Positions 33,748 to 42,695 of a DNA stretch of 64,000 nucleotides are shown here, piece by piece. The notes under the pieces are model-generated. The model was not told the DNA's origin. It did not search any database and saw only the letters and a list, made by a program, of their open reading frames with translations. Origin of the DNA: CAISIP01 sp965278985 (GTDB lineage: Bacteria; Pseudomonadota; Gammaproteobacteria; Burkholderiales; Burkholderiaceae_C); contig OZ257131.1 in assembly GCA_965278985.1 (NCBI GenBank), positions 1,674,001-1,738,000 on the forward strand, given 5' to 3'. The position numbers and the translations under genes were made by a program. How positions within the stretch are numbered: the stretch's first letter is position 1; each line of letters begins with the position of its first letter.

Positions 33748-34641
33748 ATGCAAAGTACGTACAGCAACGCCAGCCGCAGCCGCGGCAGCTCCGAATCCCG
33801 ACCCAGCCTGCGCAGCGTGGTCAGCTCGACCCTGCACAGCAGCGAGCATTCCCCCACCAACCGCCGCAAGGCCCAGGACCTGGCCTGGGACTGGGTGCGG
33901 GCCAAGTGGCCACGCCTGATGCCCAGCCAGGCCGAAATCGCGCGCGGCCAGTACGAACGCAGCCTGCCGGGCCAGCAGCTGGCCGTCAACACCAGCAGCA
34001 ACGGCCGGGTGTGGACCCTGTCCCTGGCGCACAACGAACGCAACGGCCAGCGCACCTGGCTCACGCGCGTACAGGTCAGTGACACCGGCACTGCCGACAT
34101 GCTGGACCTGCAGGCCGCCTGCACCGACATCCCCGATGCCCCGCTGGTGGTGGCCCCGCCCAAGCTGCTGGGTGCCTGGGTGGAACGCCTGGACCTGCGC
34201 GACGGCGGCGTGCCCATCGTCAGCGAAGCGCGCGAGGTGGCGAACGAGCAGCAGCTCGCGGCCTTCCTGGCCCACGTGGCCTCCAAGGAACGCCGCCTGC
34301 CGGTGATCGCGCTGACCAACACGCCCCGCTCGCGCTACTTTGGCGTGGACCCGCGCGGCCTGGCCGAAGCGGTGCGGGGCCTGGCCCACGTGGCCTGCGT
34401 GAGCCCCGAGATGGCGGTCGAGGTGAAGGCCCAGTTCGGCCCTGGACTGGGCCTGTCGCCCGGCGCTGCCCGCATCTATGCGCCACAGTTCCACCTGGAC
34501 GATGCCTCGATCAAGCACCCCCTGGTGCGCGACAACCGCCCCCAGGGCGAGGCCCGCACGGAAGACCCCGGGGCCTTCCGCCGCCGCCTGTGCCAGAAGA
34601 TCTGCGCGATGAGCGTGGTGAACGCACCCGCGGGGACCTGA
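33748..34641 (+). CDS. Unrecognised 297-residue protein
   Basis: The start is ATG 33748, just after GAAAAAA. A frame open from 33550 is rejected because the upstream part has no conserved character. The first 40 residues are Ser/Arg-rich and probably disordered (NASRSRGSSES, SEHSPTNRRKAQD). An aromatic helix follows (DLAWDWVRAKWPRLMP), then a compact alpha/beta region (VWTLSLAHNER, LPVIALTNTPRSRYFGVDP, ARIYAPQFHLDD) and a basic C-terminus (AFRRRLCQKICAM). There is no signal peptide or membrane segment. I cannot name a family. It is a single gene between GST and chemoreceptor genes, with a relatively AT-rich 190-base leader, and could be a late acquisition. Confidence 0.6.
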   Translation: MQSTYSNASRSRGSSESRPSLRSVVSSTLHSSEHSPTNRRKAQDLAWDWVRAKWPRLMPSQAEIARGQYERSLPGQQLAVNTSSNGRVWTLSLAHNERNGQRTWLTRVQVSDTGTADMLDLQAACTDIPDAPLVVAPPKLLGAWVERLDLRDGGVPIVSEAREVANEQQLAAFLAHVASKERRLPVIALTNTPRSRYFGVDPRGLAEAVRGLAHVACVSPEMAVEVKAQFGPGLGLSPGAARIYAPQFHLDDASIKHPLVRDNRPQGEARTEDPGAFRRRLCQKICAMSVVNAPAGT

Positions 34642-34823
34642 TAGTCCCCCACCATCGCGGTGGGCACCGTGGCCCGCAGCGATGTACCAGGCGGGTGTAG
34701 GCCGCGCGCGACATTCCGCAGGCCCGGTGACGCAAGCGACAGCACCAGCCGCTGGAGGGCTGATGTAATCGCCCGACCGCCCGCCCGCTCCCGGGGCAGG
34801 CGAGCCAACCTCCCGGAGTTCCC

Positions 34824-36836
34824 ATGGCATCGTCCCGTTCCTCGTCCCTGAGCCTGCGCGCCAGGCTGCAACTGCTGGTCGTCTGCGTGGTGCTGCTCGG
34901 CTTCGCCGTCACGGTCACCGTGCTCACGCGCCAGGCTGGTGCCATGCAGCAGCGCACGGCGATGCTGTATGCCGAGGAGCTCGCGGCGCGCAATGCCGCG
35001 CAGATCAAGGCCGAAATGGACGAGGCCATGCTGGCGGCGCGCACGCTGGCGCAGGCACTGGACGGCATGCAGGCCGGCGGCAAGGCCGACCGGGCCGCGG
35101 CCGACGCGATGCTGCGCAGCGTGCTTGCCAGCAGCCCGCGCCTGCTGGGCGTGTGGACCGCCTGGGAGCCCAACGCCTTCGACAACCGCGACAGCGAATT
35201 CGCCAACAAGCCAGGCACCGACAAGAGCGGCCGCTACATCCCCTACTGGAACCGCGGCGGCGGCACCGTGGCCCTGGAGCCGCTGGTGGACTACGAAACC
35301 CCCGGGGCCGGCGACTACTACCTGCTGGCACGCAACAGCGGCAACGAGACCCTGATCGAGCCCTACAAATACACCGTCGCCGGCAAGGAGGTGCTGATCA
35401 CCAGCGTCGTCACGCCCATCCTGCGCAACGGCCGCGCCATCGGTGTGGCGGGCATCGACATCGCCCTGTCCAGCCTGCAGGAGAAGGTGGGCGCGGTCCG
35501 TGTCTACGGCACGGGCTATGCCAGCCTGCTGTCCAACGGCGGCCTGTACGTGGGTGACGAGGACCCCGCCCGCGTGGGCAAGGCACTGGACGCGGTGGAC
35601 GGCCCCGCCAACGTGCGCGAAGCCATCCGCGACGGCAAGCCGCTGCAGATATCCGTCTTCCACCCCCGGCTGCAGACGCAGGCCGCACGGGTCTACGTGC
35701 CTGTGCAGGTGGGCCAGGTCAAGACGCCCTGGTCCTTCGTGACCACGGTGCCCGAGGACAACATCCTCGCGGACGTGCGCGCGCTGAACCTGACGGCGCT
35801 GGCGCTGGGCGTGGTCTCCGTCGTGCTGGTGTCGGTGGGCCTGTCGGTAGCGCTGCAGCGGCTGGTGTTGCGCCCGCTGGGCGGCGAGCCCGCCGACGCG
35901 GCGGCCCTGAGCGCGCGCGTGGCGCAAGGCGACCTGAGCCAGCCGGTGCCGCTGCGCAGCGGCGACACGGCCAGCCTGATGGCGCAGCTCGCCCGCATGC
36001 AGGGCGACTTGGCGGGTGTGGTCGGGCGCGTGCGCAGCGGCTCCGAGGCCGTGTCGACGGCCAGTGCCGAGATCTCGCAGGGCAACCACGACCTCTCTGC
36101 CCGCACCGAGAACCAGGCCAGCGCGCTGGAGCAAACCGCCGCATCCATGGAGCAACTGGGCGCGGCCATCAAGCAGAACGCCGCCCATGCCCGCGAGGCC
36201 GACCAGCTGGCGCGCACCGCCACCACCGTGGCGCGCCAGGGCGGCGCCACGGTGCAGCGCGTGGTGGACACCATGCGCGAGATCGACACCGGCTCGCGCA
36301 AGATCGCCGACATCATCGGCGTGATCGACGGCATCGCCTTCCAGACCAACATCCTCGCGCTCAACGCGGCGGTGGAAGCGGCGCGTGCCGGTGAACAGGG
36401 CCGGGGCTTCGCGGTGGTGGCAGGCGAGGTGCGCAGCCTCGCCACGCGCTCGGCCCAGGCGGCCCGCGAGATCAAGGCCCTGATCGGCAGCAGCGTGGAG
36501 CGCACCGCGGCCGGCACGGCCCTGGTCGACGAGGCGGGCCGCACCATGCAGGACGTGGAGTCCGCGATCCAGCGCGTGTCCCAACTGATCGCCGATATCA
36601 GCGCCGCGACCAGCGAGCAGAGCGCTGGCGTGGCCCAGGTGGGCGAGGCCGTGGTGCAGATGGACCAGGCCACGCAGCAGAATGCCGCGCTCGTGGAGCA
36701 GATGGCCGCCGCCGCCAGCAGCCTGCAGCAGCAGGCCGAGGAGCTGGTGCAGACGGTGGCGGTGTTCCGGCTGGGAAGCGAAGGGCCTTCCACGCTGCCG
36801 TACAGCGCGGGTACGGCACTCCGGCGCCTGACCTGA
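34824..36836 (+). CDS. Methyl-accepting chemotaxis protein with dCache-type sensor
   Basis: 670 residues. First helix about 15-35 and second about 320-340, enclosing a double-Cache-like periplasmic domain (LGVWTAWEPNAFDN, YWNRGGGTVALEP, EPYKYTVAGKEVLIT, GVAGIDIAL). Such domains usually bind amino acids or small organic acids. Then a HAMP region and the cytoplasmic signalling hairpin, whose tip IAFQTNILALNAAVEAARAGE (split as IAFQTNILALNAAVE and AARAGE) matches the universal receptor core. It has no C-terminal CheR pentapeptide. No che genes are nearby, so it joins receptor clusters built elsewhere. Confidence 0.93.
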   Translation: MASSRSSSLSLRARLQLLVVCVVLLGFAVTVTVLTRQAGAMQQRTAMLYAEELAARNAAQIKAEMDEAMLAARTLAQALDGMQAGGKADRAAADAMLRSVLASSPRLLGVWTAWEPNAFDNRDSEFANKPGTDKSGRYIPYWNRGGGTVALEPLVDYETPGAGDYYLLARNSGNETLIEPYKYTVAGKEVLITSVVTPILRNGRAIGVAGIDIALSSLQEKVGAVRVYGTGYASLLSNGGLYVGDEDPARVGKALDAVDGPANVREAIRDGKPLQISVFHPRLQTQAARVYVPVQVGQVKTPWSFVTTVPEDNILADVRALNLTALALGVVSVVLVSVGLSVALQRLVLRPLGGEPADAAALSARVAQGDLSQPVPLRSGDTASLMAQLARMQGDLAGVVGRVRSGSEAVSTASAEISQGNHDLSARTENQASALEQTAASMEQLGAAIKQNAAHAREADQLARTATTVARQGGATVQRVVDTMREIDTGSRKIADIIGVIDGIAFQTNILALNAAVEAARAGEQGRGFAVVAGEVRSLATRSAQAAREIKALIGSSVERTAAGTALVDEAGRTMQDVESAIQRVSQLIADISAATSEQSAGVAQVGEAVVQMDQATQQNAALVEQMAAAASSLQQQAEELVQTVAVFRLGSEGPSTLPYSAGTALRRLT

Positions 36837-36854
36837 AGGCCCGCGCCCGCCGCG

Positions 36855-37415
36855 TCAGTGCGGCGCGCCGAACTCCTTGCGCACCCAGTCGTCCAGCATC
36901 ACCTTCTCGTAACGCAGCGGGTCGTCGGGATAGGGGCTGGGCCGCAGCATGAAGGCCGTATCGCGCAGCTGGCGACGCTCCGCCTGCAGCACACGGCCGT
37001 CGGCGCCGAGGCGCCTGAAATCGAGGTCGATGCGGGGCGGGTACAGGTCACGCACGACGCGCAGGTCACCAGCCTGCGGCCCCTGCCATGGCTCCGTGCT
37101 GCCCGCGCGCCGTACCTCGGTGAATTGCACTTCGAGCCGCTGGCCCGCGGGCAGGGCGGCCGCGGCGCGCTCCGACAGGTGCTCGCTCAAGGCCCCCAGC
37201 CACGCGCGCCGTGCGGCGGCGGTCTCCCGGGGCGCGTTCCGCGCATCCTGGGCCGTGGCCGCATCGGCGTAGGTCACGCTCACGATGCCGGGAGGCACAC
37301 CGTTGCGCTGCTGCACCGCCACGGGGTCGCTCGCGCCGGGGCTGGCGCAGGCCACCAGCACGCTGGTGGACACTGGCAGGAGCCAGCGCAGGGCAAGGGC
37401 AGAGGGCATCGGCAT
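36855..37415 (-). CDS. DUF3016-type lipoprotein
   Basis: 186 residues from ATG 37415 (ATG 37409 also possible). The leader ALALRWLLPVSTSVLVACAS has a lipobox LVAC, so the protein should be lipidated at Cys and periplasm-facing. The mature part contains GIVSVTYADAATAQDAR, a helical LSEHLSERAAAALPAGQRLEV and LYPPRIDLDFRRLGADG. This matches DUF3016 family proteins as I remember them; function unknown. It ends close to the chemoreceptor stop in convergent orientation, with no shared function apparent. Confidence 0.7.
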   Translation of the reverse strand: MPMPSALALRWLLPVSTSVLVACASPGASDPVAVQQRNGVPPGIVSVTYADAATAQDARNAPRETAAARRAWLGALSEHLSERAAAALPAGQRLEVQFTEVRRAGSTEPWQGPQAGDLRVVRDLYPPRIDLDFRRLGADGRVLQAERRQLRDTAFMLRPSPYPDDPLRYEKVMLDDWVRKEFGAPH

Positions 37416-37541
37416 GTCTTTCGTGGCGGCGCCGCGGCCGTGCGGCCGGGCCATCTTAACCAGCACGCCAATGCGGAGCAGAGGCCAAGGGCGCAAGCGG
37501 TGCGGGGTTTCTGAAGGCCTGGTCCCACCCGCGCCGGCGGG

Positions 37542-39278
37542 TCAGCCCGAGAACATGGTCTCGGGCAGGCCGCGCACGCCCGGGACACGCAGCGCGAACA
37601 CCGAGCCCGACAGCGGCGCGGCATCGAGCATCGGCTGGCCCAGGCGCACGGCGGCGCTGGTCACGTAGAGCGTGTCGAGCATGCTGCCACCGAAGCAGCA
37701 GCTGGTGGGCCGCGGCACGGGCAGGCGGAAGCGCTGCATCTCCTGGCCCTCGGGCGAGAAACGCACCACGCACCAGGCGTCCCACACCGCGATCCACAGG
37801 CAGCCCTGCTCGTCCACCGTGAGGCCATCGGGCGTGCCCTCGTGGGGACCCAGCACGATGAAGGGTTGGCGGCGGCCGACCGTGCCGGCGCGCAGGTCGA
37901 AGTCGTAGCGGTAGACGGTGCGCCGAAACGAGTCCGTGAAGTACATGTGGCGGTCGTCCGGGCTCCAGCCCAGGCCGTTGGCCACGGTGAAGCCGCTGTC
38001 CATGTGTTGCCACTGCCCGTCGGCATCCACGCGGTAGAGGTGGCCACGGTTGGCCGTGGCCCCCATGTCCATGGAGCCAATCCACAGGCGGCCGAGCCGG
38101 TCGCATTTGCCGTCGTTGTAGCGGTTGCTGGGCCGCGTGGATTCGGGGTGCGCAAGCAGCTGCGTGCTGCGGCTCTGCAGGTCGAAGCCCAGGATGCCGC
38201 CGGGCGTGGCCAGCAGCACGCCGCCGCTGGCCTTGGGAATCACCACGCTGGCCATGGCGCCGAGCCGGGTCGTGGCATTGGACCCCGTCGCGGGGTCGTA
38301 CACATGCACCGCGGGCGTGAGGATGTCCACCCAGTACAGCGCCGCGTCGCGCGTCGACCAGGTCGGGCCCTCGCCCAGCAGCGCGGGGATCGGCACCACG
38401 CATGCCGCCTCGACCGCCGCGGGGCCGGCCGGGGCCGCCTGGGTCTGCAGGCTCATGCCCTCCCCGCCGGCGTTGTGGGCGATGCGGCGGGCCGCGCCGA
38501 TCAGCGCCGAGGACAGGCCGTGGGCCCGCTGCTCGTCGAAGCGCGCGCCATGGCCCGTGACGGCCACGGCGCCCACGGGCCGGCCTTCCACGTCGAAGAC
38601 CGGCGCCGCGACGGACAGGCTGCCAGGCCCCATGTCCTCCGCGACGATGGCATAACCCCGCGAGCGCGCCAGGTGCCAGGCGGACTGCAGCGTGTCGCGC
38701 CACGGCGGCGTGCGCGGCGCCATGGCCTCCAGCTCGTCGAGCAGCTTGCGCTGGCGCACCGGGTCCAGGTACGCCGCCATCGCATGGCCCAGGGCGCTGT
38801 GCTCCACGGCCATCACCTGCCCGGTGCGCACCACGGCCTGCGCGGGCCGGCCGGCTTCCTCGCTGGCGATCAGCACCACCTTGGGCGGGTCCAGCGCGGC
38901 CAGCAGCACCGTCTCGCCCAGGCTGTCGCGCAGCGCCACCAGCTCGTCCTGCGCGGCGACGCGCAGGTCGAAGTCGCTCCACACCTCGTGCGCGAGTTCC
39001 AGCAGCCGGAAGCCGAGCTTGAAGGTCTTGTTGTAGGGGTCGTGGCGCAGCAGGCCCTCGCGCGCCAGCGTGCCCAGGATGCGATGCAGCGACGCGCGCG
39101 GCAGCTGCGCCACGCGCAACAACTCGGTGAAGGTCATCGGGACGCGCTGCTGCGAGACGATGTTCAGCACGCCCATGGCCTTCTCCAGCACGCCCACGCC
39201 GGTGCCGGAGGATGCGTCCGGCTCGGCCTCGGCGGGAGGTGCGGTATCGCGGCTGCGAGGAGGACGTGCGGGCGACAT
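37542..39278 (-). CDS. IclR regulator fused to SMP-30/gluconolactonase
   Basis: 578 residues in one uninterrupted frame. Residues about 30-272 are a complete IclR regulator: winged helix (MTFTELLRVAQLPRASLHRIL) and effector domain (GETVLLAALDPPKVVLIA, SALGHAMAAYL, GAVAVTGHG). A 20-residue Ala/Pro linker leads to a complete SMP-30 propeller (293-578) with probable metal ligands Glu303 in LGEGPTW, the Asn of RYNDGKCD and Asn/Asp in ANGLGWSPDD, plus TPDGLTVDEQG. SMP-30 enzymes open sugar-acid lactones. A DNA-binding switch is therefore joined to the enzyme that would make or remove its effector. Divergent from a dehydratase/lyase operon. The start at 39278 leaves 139 bases of shared control region. 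Confidence 0.9.
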   Translation of the reverse strand: MSPARPPRSRDTAPPAEAEPDASSGTGVGVLEKAMGVLNIVSQQRVPMTFTELLRVAQLPRASLHRILGTLAREGLLRHDPYNKTFKLGFRLLELAHEVWSDFDLRVAAQDELVALRDSLGETVLLAALDPPKVVLIASEEAGRPAQAVVRTGQVMAVEHSALGHAMAAYLDPVRQRKLLDELEAMAPRTPPWRDTLQSAWHLARSRGYAIVAEDMGPGSLSVAAPVFDVEGRPVGAVAVTGHGARFDEQRAHGLSSALIGAARRIAHNAGGEGMSLQTQAAPAGPAAVEAACVVPIPALLGEGPTWSTRDAALYWVDILTPAVHVYDPATGSNATTRLGAMASVVIPKASGGVLLATPGGILGFDLQSRSTQLLAHPESTRPSNRYNDGKCDRLGRLWIGSMDMGATANRGHLYRVDADGQWQHMDSGFTVANGLGWSPDDRHMYFTDSFRRTVYRYDFDLRAGTVGRRQPFIVLGPHEGTPDGLTVDEQGCLWIAVWDAWCVVRFSPEGQEMQRFRLPVPRPTSCCFGGSMLDTLYVTSAAVRLGQPMLDAAPLSGSVFALRVPGVRGLPETMFSG

Positions 39279-39372
39279 GGGTGGGGATTACATGCGACGG
39301 ATGGCAAGCGAGGCTGCTAGGGAAAATCCCGATAGATGGAACCAGATGCGATGAAAGAATGCGGCTATTCAA

Positions 39373-39395
39373 AAAATTCCATTGAATGGGATTTT
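39373..39395. promoter_or_regulatory. Candidate operator: 23-bp palindrome
   Basis: Arms AAAATTCCATT and AATGGGATTTT flank a central G; 10 of 11 base pairs match. It lies in the AT-rich divergent gap between the IclR-SMP-30 fusion gene and the lyase operon, 22 bases before the lyase ATG. It has the size and TTCCA/TGGGA form of IclR-family binding sites, so it is the best candidate target of the fusion protein. Confidence 0.55.
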
Positions 39396-39417
39396 AGAAC
39401 CCACTCCATTGTTGCCC

Positions 39418-40353
39418 ATGTCCCACCCCTCCTCCCCTGCCCTGTCGGGCGTTTTCCCTGTCCTGCCCACCCCCTTCACCGATGCAGGTGCGCCCGATCC
39501 CGAGGGACTGCGCAGGCTGGTGCGTTACCTGCTGCGCGCGGGCGTGGACGGCATCACCTACCCGGGCGTGGCCAGCGAGGTGGGCGAGCTGCAGTTCGAT
39601 GAACGCATTGCGCTCACGCGCCTGGTACTGGAAGAGGTGGCGGGCCGCGTGCCGGTGATCGTGGGCGCCAGCGCGCCCGATCGGGAGGGCACGCTGCGCA
39701 TCGTCGATGCGCTGCAGGGACAGTCGCACTTCGACGCGGTAGGCGCACTGATGGTGGCCTGCCCCGCCAAGGTGGCGCCCGAGGCGCAGGCCGAGCACTT
39801 CCGCGCACTGGGCGCTGGCGTGGGCGGCATCCCCATCATGTTGCAGAACGTGCCGCCGCCGGCCGGGGCCGGCCTGTCCAGCGCCGCGGTGCTGGAGGTC
39901 GCGCGCGCCGTGCCGCAGGTGCAGTACGTGAAGGAAGAGACCTTGCCCTGCGGACAGCGCGTGAGCCATGTGCTGGCCGAGGCGCCGCCTTCTCTGCGCG
40001 CCGTGTTCGGCGGCGCCGGGGGCCGTTACATCACGGATGAACTGCGCCGCGGCGGTGCGGGCACCATGCCGGCCATCGAGCTGGCCGAGGTGCATGTGGC
40101 CCTGTTCGCCGCGCACCGGCGCGGCGACGAGGCCACCGTGCGCCAACTCTTCACGCGCATGTTGCCGATCCTCAACATCCAGGCGGTGTTCCGTTGGTCG
40201 TTGACCAAGTACGTGCTGCACAAGCGCGGGCTGATCGGTTCGTATAAGCAGCGCGCGGCCGGTCCCTTGCTGGACCCGGGCGACATGGCGGACGTGGATG
40301 CGTTCCTGGGCGACATCCGTGACCTGCTGCTGGCAGACGACGACCTGGGCTGA
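39418..40353 (+). CDS. DapA/NAL-superfamily lyase or dehydratase
   Basis: 311 residues from ATG 39418; a TTG at 39382 opens the same frame but overlaps the palindrome and is rejected. TIM-barrel class I lyase with Schiff-base Lys172 in YVKEE and PGVASEVGEL in place of the usual GTTGE loop. The catalytic Tyr of the YNVP motif is Gln143 (LQNVP). That Tyr loss is seen in some sugar-acid members such as keto-deoxy-sugar-acid dehydratases, as I recall. It probably acts on a 2-keto-3-deoxy sugar acid made by the next enzyme, rather than in lysine synthesis. First gene of the three-gene operon with 40358 and 41595. Confidence 0.82.
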   Translation: MSHPSSPALSGVFPVLPTPFTDAGAPDPEGLRRLVRYLLRAGVDGITYPGVASEVGELQFDERIALTRLVLEEVAGRVPVIVGASAPDREGTLRIVDALQGQSHFDAVGALMVACPAKVAPEAQAEHFRALGAGVGGIPIMLQNVPPPAGAGLSSAAVLEVARAVPQVQYVKEETLPCGQRVSHVLAEAPPSLRAVFGGAGGRYITDELRRGGAGTMPAIELAEVHVALFAAHRRGDEATVRQLFTRMLPILNIQAVFRWSLTKYVLHKRGLIGSYKQRAAGPLLDPGDMADVDAFLGDIRDLLLADDDLG

Positions 40354-40357
40354 GGCT

Positions 40358-41557
40358 ATGGCGTCGCCCTTCCCCCGCATCGCGCAGATCGAGACCTTCA
40401 TCGTCTCGATCCCGCGCGACACGCCCTACCTCGGCCCGCTGGGCCCGGGCGAGAGCATCAACCCCCGCGGCTACATCATCCGCAAGGGCAACAAGGCGAT
40501 CTACCCGTCCACCGACATGTCGGTGCTGATCAAGGCCACGGCCGACGACGGCACGGTGGGCTGGGGCGAGACCTACGGCATCGTCGCGCCCGACGCCGTC
40601 ACCTCCATCATCGACGACGTGCTGGGCCCCGTGATCGTGGGCCGCGACCCACGCGATGCCACCGTGATCCAGGAGGACGTGTACGACCTGATGCGCGTGC
40701 GCGGCTTCTTCGGCGGCTTCTACGTGGACGCCATGGCGGGGCTGGACATCGCGATCTGGGACCTCTGCGGCAAGCTGCTGGGCCAGCCGGTCGTGAAGCT
40801 GCTGGGCGGCCAGCGGCTGCAGACCATTCCGGCGTATGTCTCCGGCCTGCCGGGCAAGACGCTGGACGAGCGCGTGGCGGTGGCGAAGGGCTTCCACGCC
40901 AAGGGCTTCCGCGCCTTCAAGTACCACACTGCCGTGTCCTTCGACGGCATCGTGCGCGAGATGCAGGCCCTGCGCGAGGGCCTGGGTCCGGACGTGGAGC
41001 TGATGGTGGACCTGCACTGGAAGTTCACAGCGCACGAGGCGGTGCAGCTCATCGACCGGCTGGCCCCTTTGCGTCCGATGTTCGTCGAAGCCTGCTGCGC
41101 GCCCGAAGACCTGGAGGGCCAGGCCCATGTGGCGAACCATGCGCGCATCCCCATCGCGCTGGGCGAGGAGCTGCGCACGGTCTTCGAATACCGCCCGCGT
41201 TTCGAGCGCCGCGCCATGTCCATCGTGCAGCCGGAGATGGGCCACACGGGCATCAGCCAGTTTCTGCAGATCGGCCGCATGGCGAATGCCTTCCACATGC
41301 AGGTGATCCCGCACGCCAGCATCGGCATGGGGATCTACCAGGCCGCCAGCCTGCATGCCGCCGCTGCGCTGCCCAACGTGCCCATGCACGAATACCAGCA
41401 CTCGGTGCTGGACCGCAACCTGGGCTACATGCAGACCGACATGCGCTGCGAGGGCGGTGTGTTCCACCTGCCCACGGGACCGGGCCTGGGCATCGAACCC
41501 GGGCCGGATCTATGGCAGTTCCTGCGGCCCAAGAACAGCATCAACACCATCCCCTGA
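40358..41557 (+). CDS. Enolase-superfamily (mandelate racemase/MLE) acid-sugar dehydratase
   Basis: 399 residues, starting 4 bases after the lyase stop. Capping domain then a TIM barrel with metal ligands Asp218 (VDLHWK), Glu244 (FVEAC) and Glu270 (LGEEL). Candidate acid-base residues are Lys188 and His190 (FKYH), His220 and His319 (IPHAS). The D-x-H arrangement and the C-terminal His resemble galactonate/gluconate-type dehydratases more than muconate lactonising enzymes. It should remove water from an aldonic acid to give the 2-keto-3-deoxy acid. With the SMP-30 lactonase and DapA-like enzyme alongside, this is the middle step of an oxidative sugar or sugar-acid route. The exact sugar is not readable. 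Confidence 0.85.
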   Translation: MASPFPRIAQIETFIVSIPRDTPYLGPLGPGESINPRGYIIRKGNKAIYPSTDMSVLIKATADDGTVGWGETYGIVAPDAVTSIIDDVLGPVIVGRDPRDATVIQEDVYDLMRVRGFFGGFYVDAMAGLDIAIWDLCGKLLGQPVVKLLGGQRLQTIPAYVSGLPGKTLDERVAVAKGFHAKGFRAFKYHTAVSFDGIVREMQALREGLGPDVELMVDLHWKFTAHEAVQLIDRLAPLRPMFVEACCAPEDLEGQAHVANHARIPIALGEELRTVFEYRPRFERRAMSIVQPEMGHTGISQFLQIGRMANAFHMQVIPHASIGMGIYQAASLHAAAALPNVPMHEYQHSVLDRNLGYMQTDMRCEGGVFHLPTGPGLGIEPGPDLWQFLRPKNSINTIP

Positions 41558-41594
41558 GCCCTTTCATTCCCTACGACAACGAGGAGACAACGAC

Positions 41595-42596
41595 ATGCAA
41601 CACCCCCCTTCCCCGCTGCGGCGCCAGTTGCTCCAGGCCGGCATCGCAGGCCTGGCGGCCACCACGCCCTTTGCGCGCGCGCTGGCACAGGACGGCTACC
41701 CCAACAAGCCCGTCAAGCTAATCGTGCCCGTGCCCCCGGGCGGCGCGGCCGACGCGATGGCGCGCCTGGTGGCCGACCACCTGTCGCAGAAATGGGGCCA
41801 GCCTGTGGTGGTGGACAACCGCGCCGGCGCGGGCTCCACCATCGGCCTGGGTATGCTGGCCAAGTCCCCGCCGGACGGCTACACGCTGGGCATGGGCAAC
41901 ATCGCCGCCAACGCCATCAACCCCGCGCTGCAGCCCGCGATGTCGCCCTACCACCCCGTCAACGACTTCGCCGCCGTCTCTTTGATCGGCGTGACGCCGC
42001 TGGTGCTGGTGGTCAACGCCGAGAAGGTGCCTGCCAAGACCGTGCGCGAGTTCGTGGACTACCTTAAGGCGAACCCCGGCAAGCTGGCCTACGGCTCGTC
42101 GGGCGTGGGCTCGTCGCTGCACATCGGCATGGAGCTGTTCCTGCAGAAGACCGGCACCAGCATGGTTCACGTGCCCTACAAGGGCTCGGCCCCGATGGTG
42201 GCGGACCTGCTAGGCGGCCAGGTGGTCGCGTCGATGGATGCGGCCACGACCTCGTGGCCGCACGTACAGAGCGGCAAGCTGCGCGGCCTGGGCGTGGCCT
42301 CGTCCGAACGCGCCTTCTTCGCGCCCGATCTGCCGCTGTTGAGCGAAGTGGTGCCGGGCTTCAACGTCAAGCCCTGGCACGGCCTGATGGCACCGGCCGG
42401 CACGCCCCCGGCCATCGTCAACCGCATCTCCTCCGACGTGCAGGCCTTCCTGCGCACACCGGAAGCAACGAAGTCCTTGCAGGACAAAGGCATCGTGCGC
42501 GTGGGCAGCTCGGCGCAGGAGTTCCAGACGCTGATGGCCTCGGAGTTCGAGACCTACAAGAAGGTGATCGCGGACGCGGGGATCAAGCCGGAGTAG
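41595..42596 (+). CDS. TctC/Bug-type binding protein of the sugar-acid operon
   Basis: 333 residues from ATG 41595 with GAGGAGAC upstream. Leader RRQLLQAGIAGLAATT with cleavage near ARALA. The mature N-terminus VKLIVPVPPGGAADAM, then VDNRAGAGST and PYKGSAPMV, are standard Bug marks. It is the only transport gene in the operon and lies 37 bases after the dehydratase, so it probably binds the sugar acid or lactone that feeds the pathway. A TctAB permease must be supplied from elsewhere, such as the pair at 18915-21011. Confidence 0.9.
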   Translation: MQHPPSPLRRQLLQAGIAGLAATTPFARALAQDGYPNKPVKLIVPVPPGGAADAMARLVADHLSQKWGQPVVVDNRAGAGSTIGLGMLAKSPPDGYTLGMGNIAANAINPALQPAMSPYHPVNDFAAVSLIGVTPLVLVVNAEKVPAKTVREFVDYLKANPGKLAYGSSGVGSSLHIGMELFLQKTGTSMVHVPYKGSAPMVADLLGGQVVASMDAATTSWPHVQSGKLRGLGVASSERAFFAPDLPLLSEVVPGFNVKPWHGLMAPAGTPPAIVNRISSDVQAFLRTPEATKSLQDKGIVRVGSSAQEFQTLMASEFETYKKVIADAGIKPE

Positions 42597-42695
42597 TCCT
42601 TCCGGCGTCCGCGTTCTTCGCGAGAGCGCGCGTGCCGTGTGGATGGCCCGGCGATTTTTGCATGCCGATGGCCGCATCGACGCCGATGGAACTGC

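Noticed and set aside
39382..39417. TTG start extending the DapA-like protein by 12 residues
   Set aside because: It lies within the palindromic operator candidate and adds no conserved sequence; ATG 39418 fits the family start.
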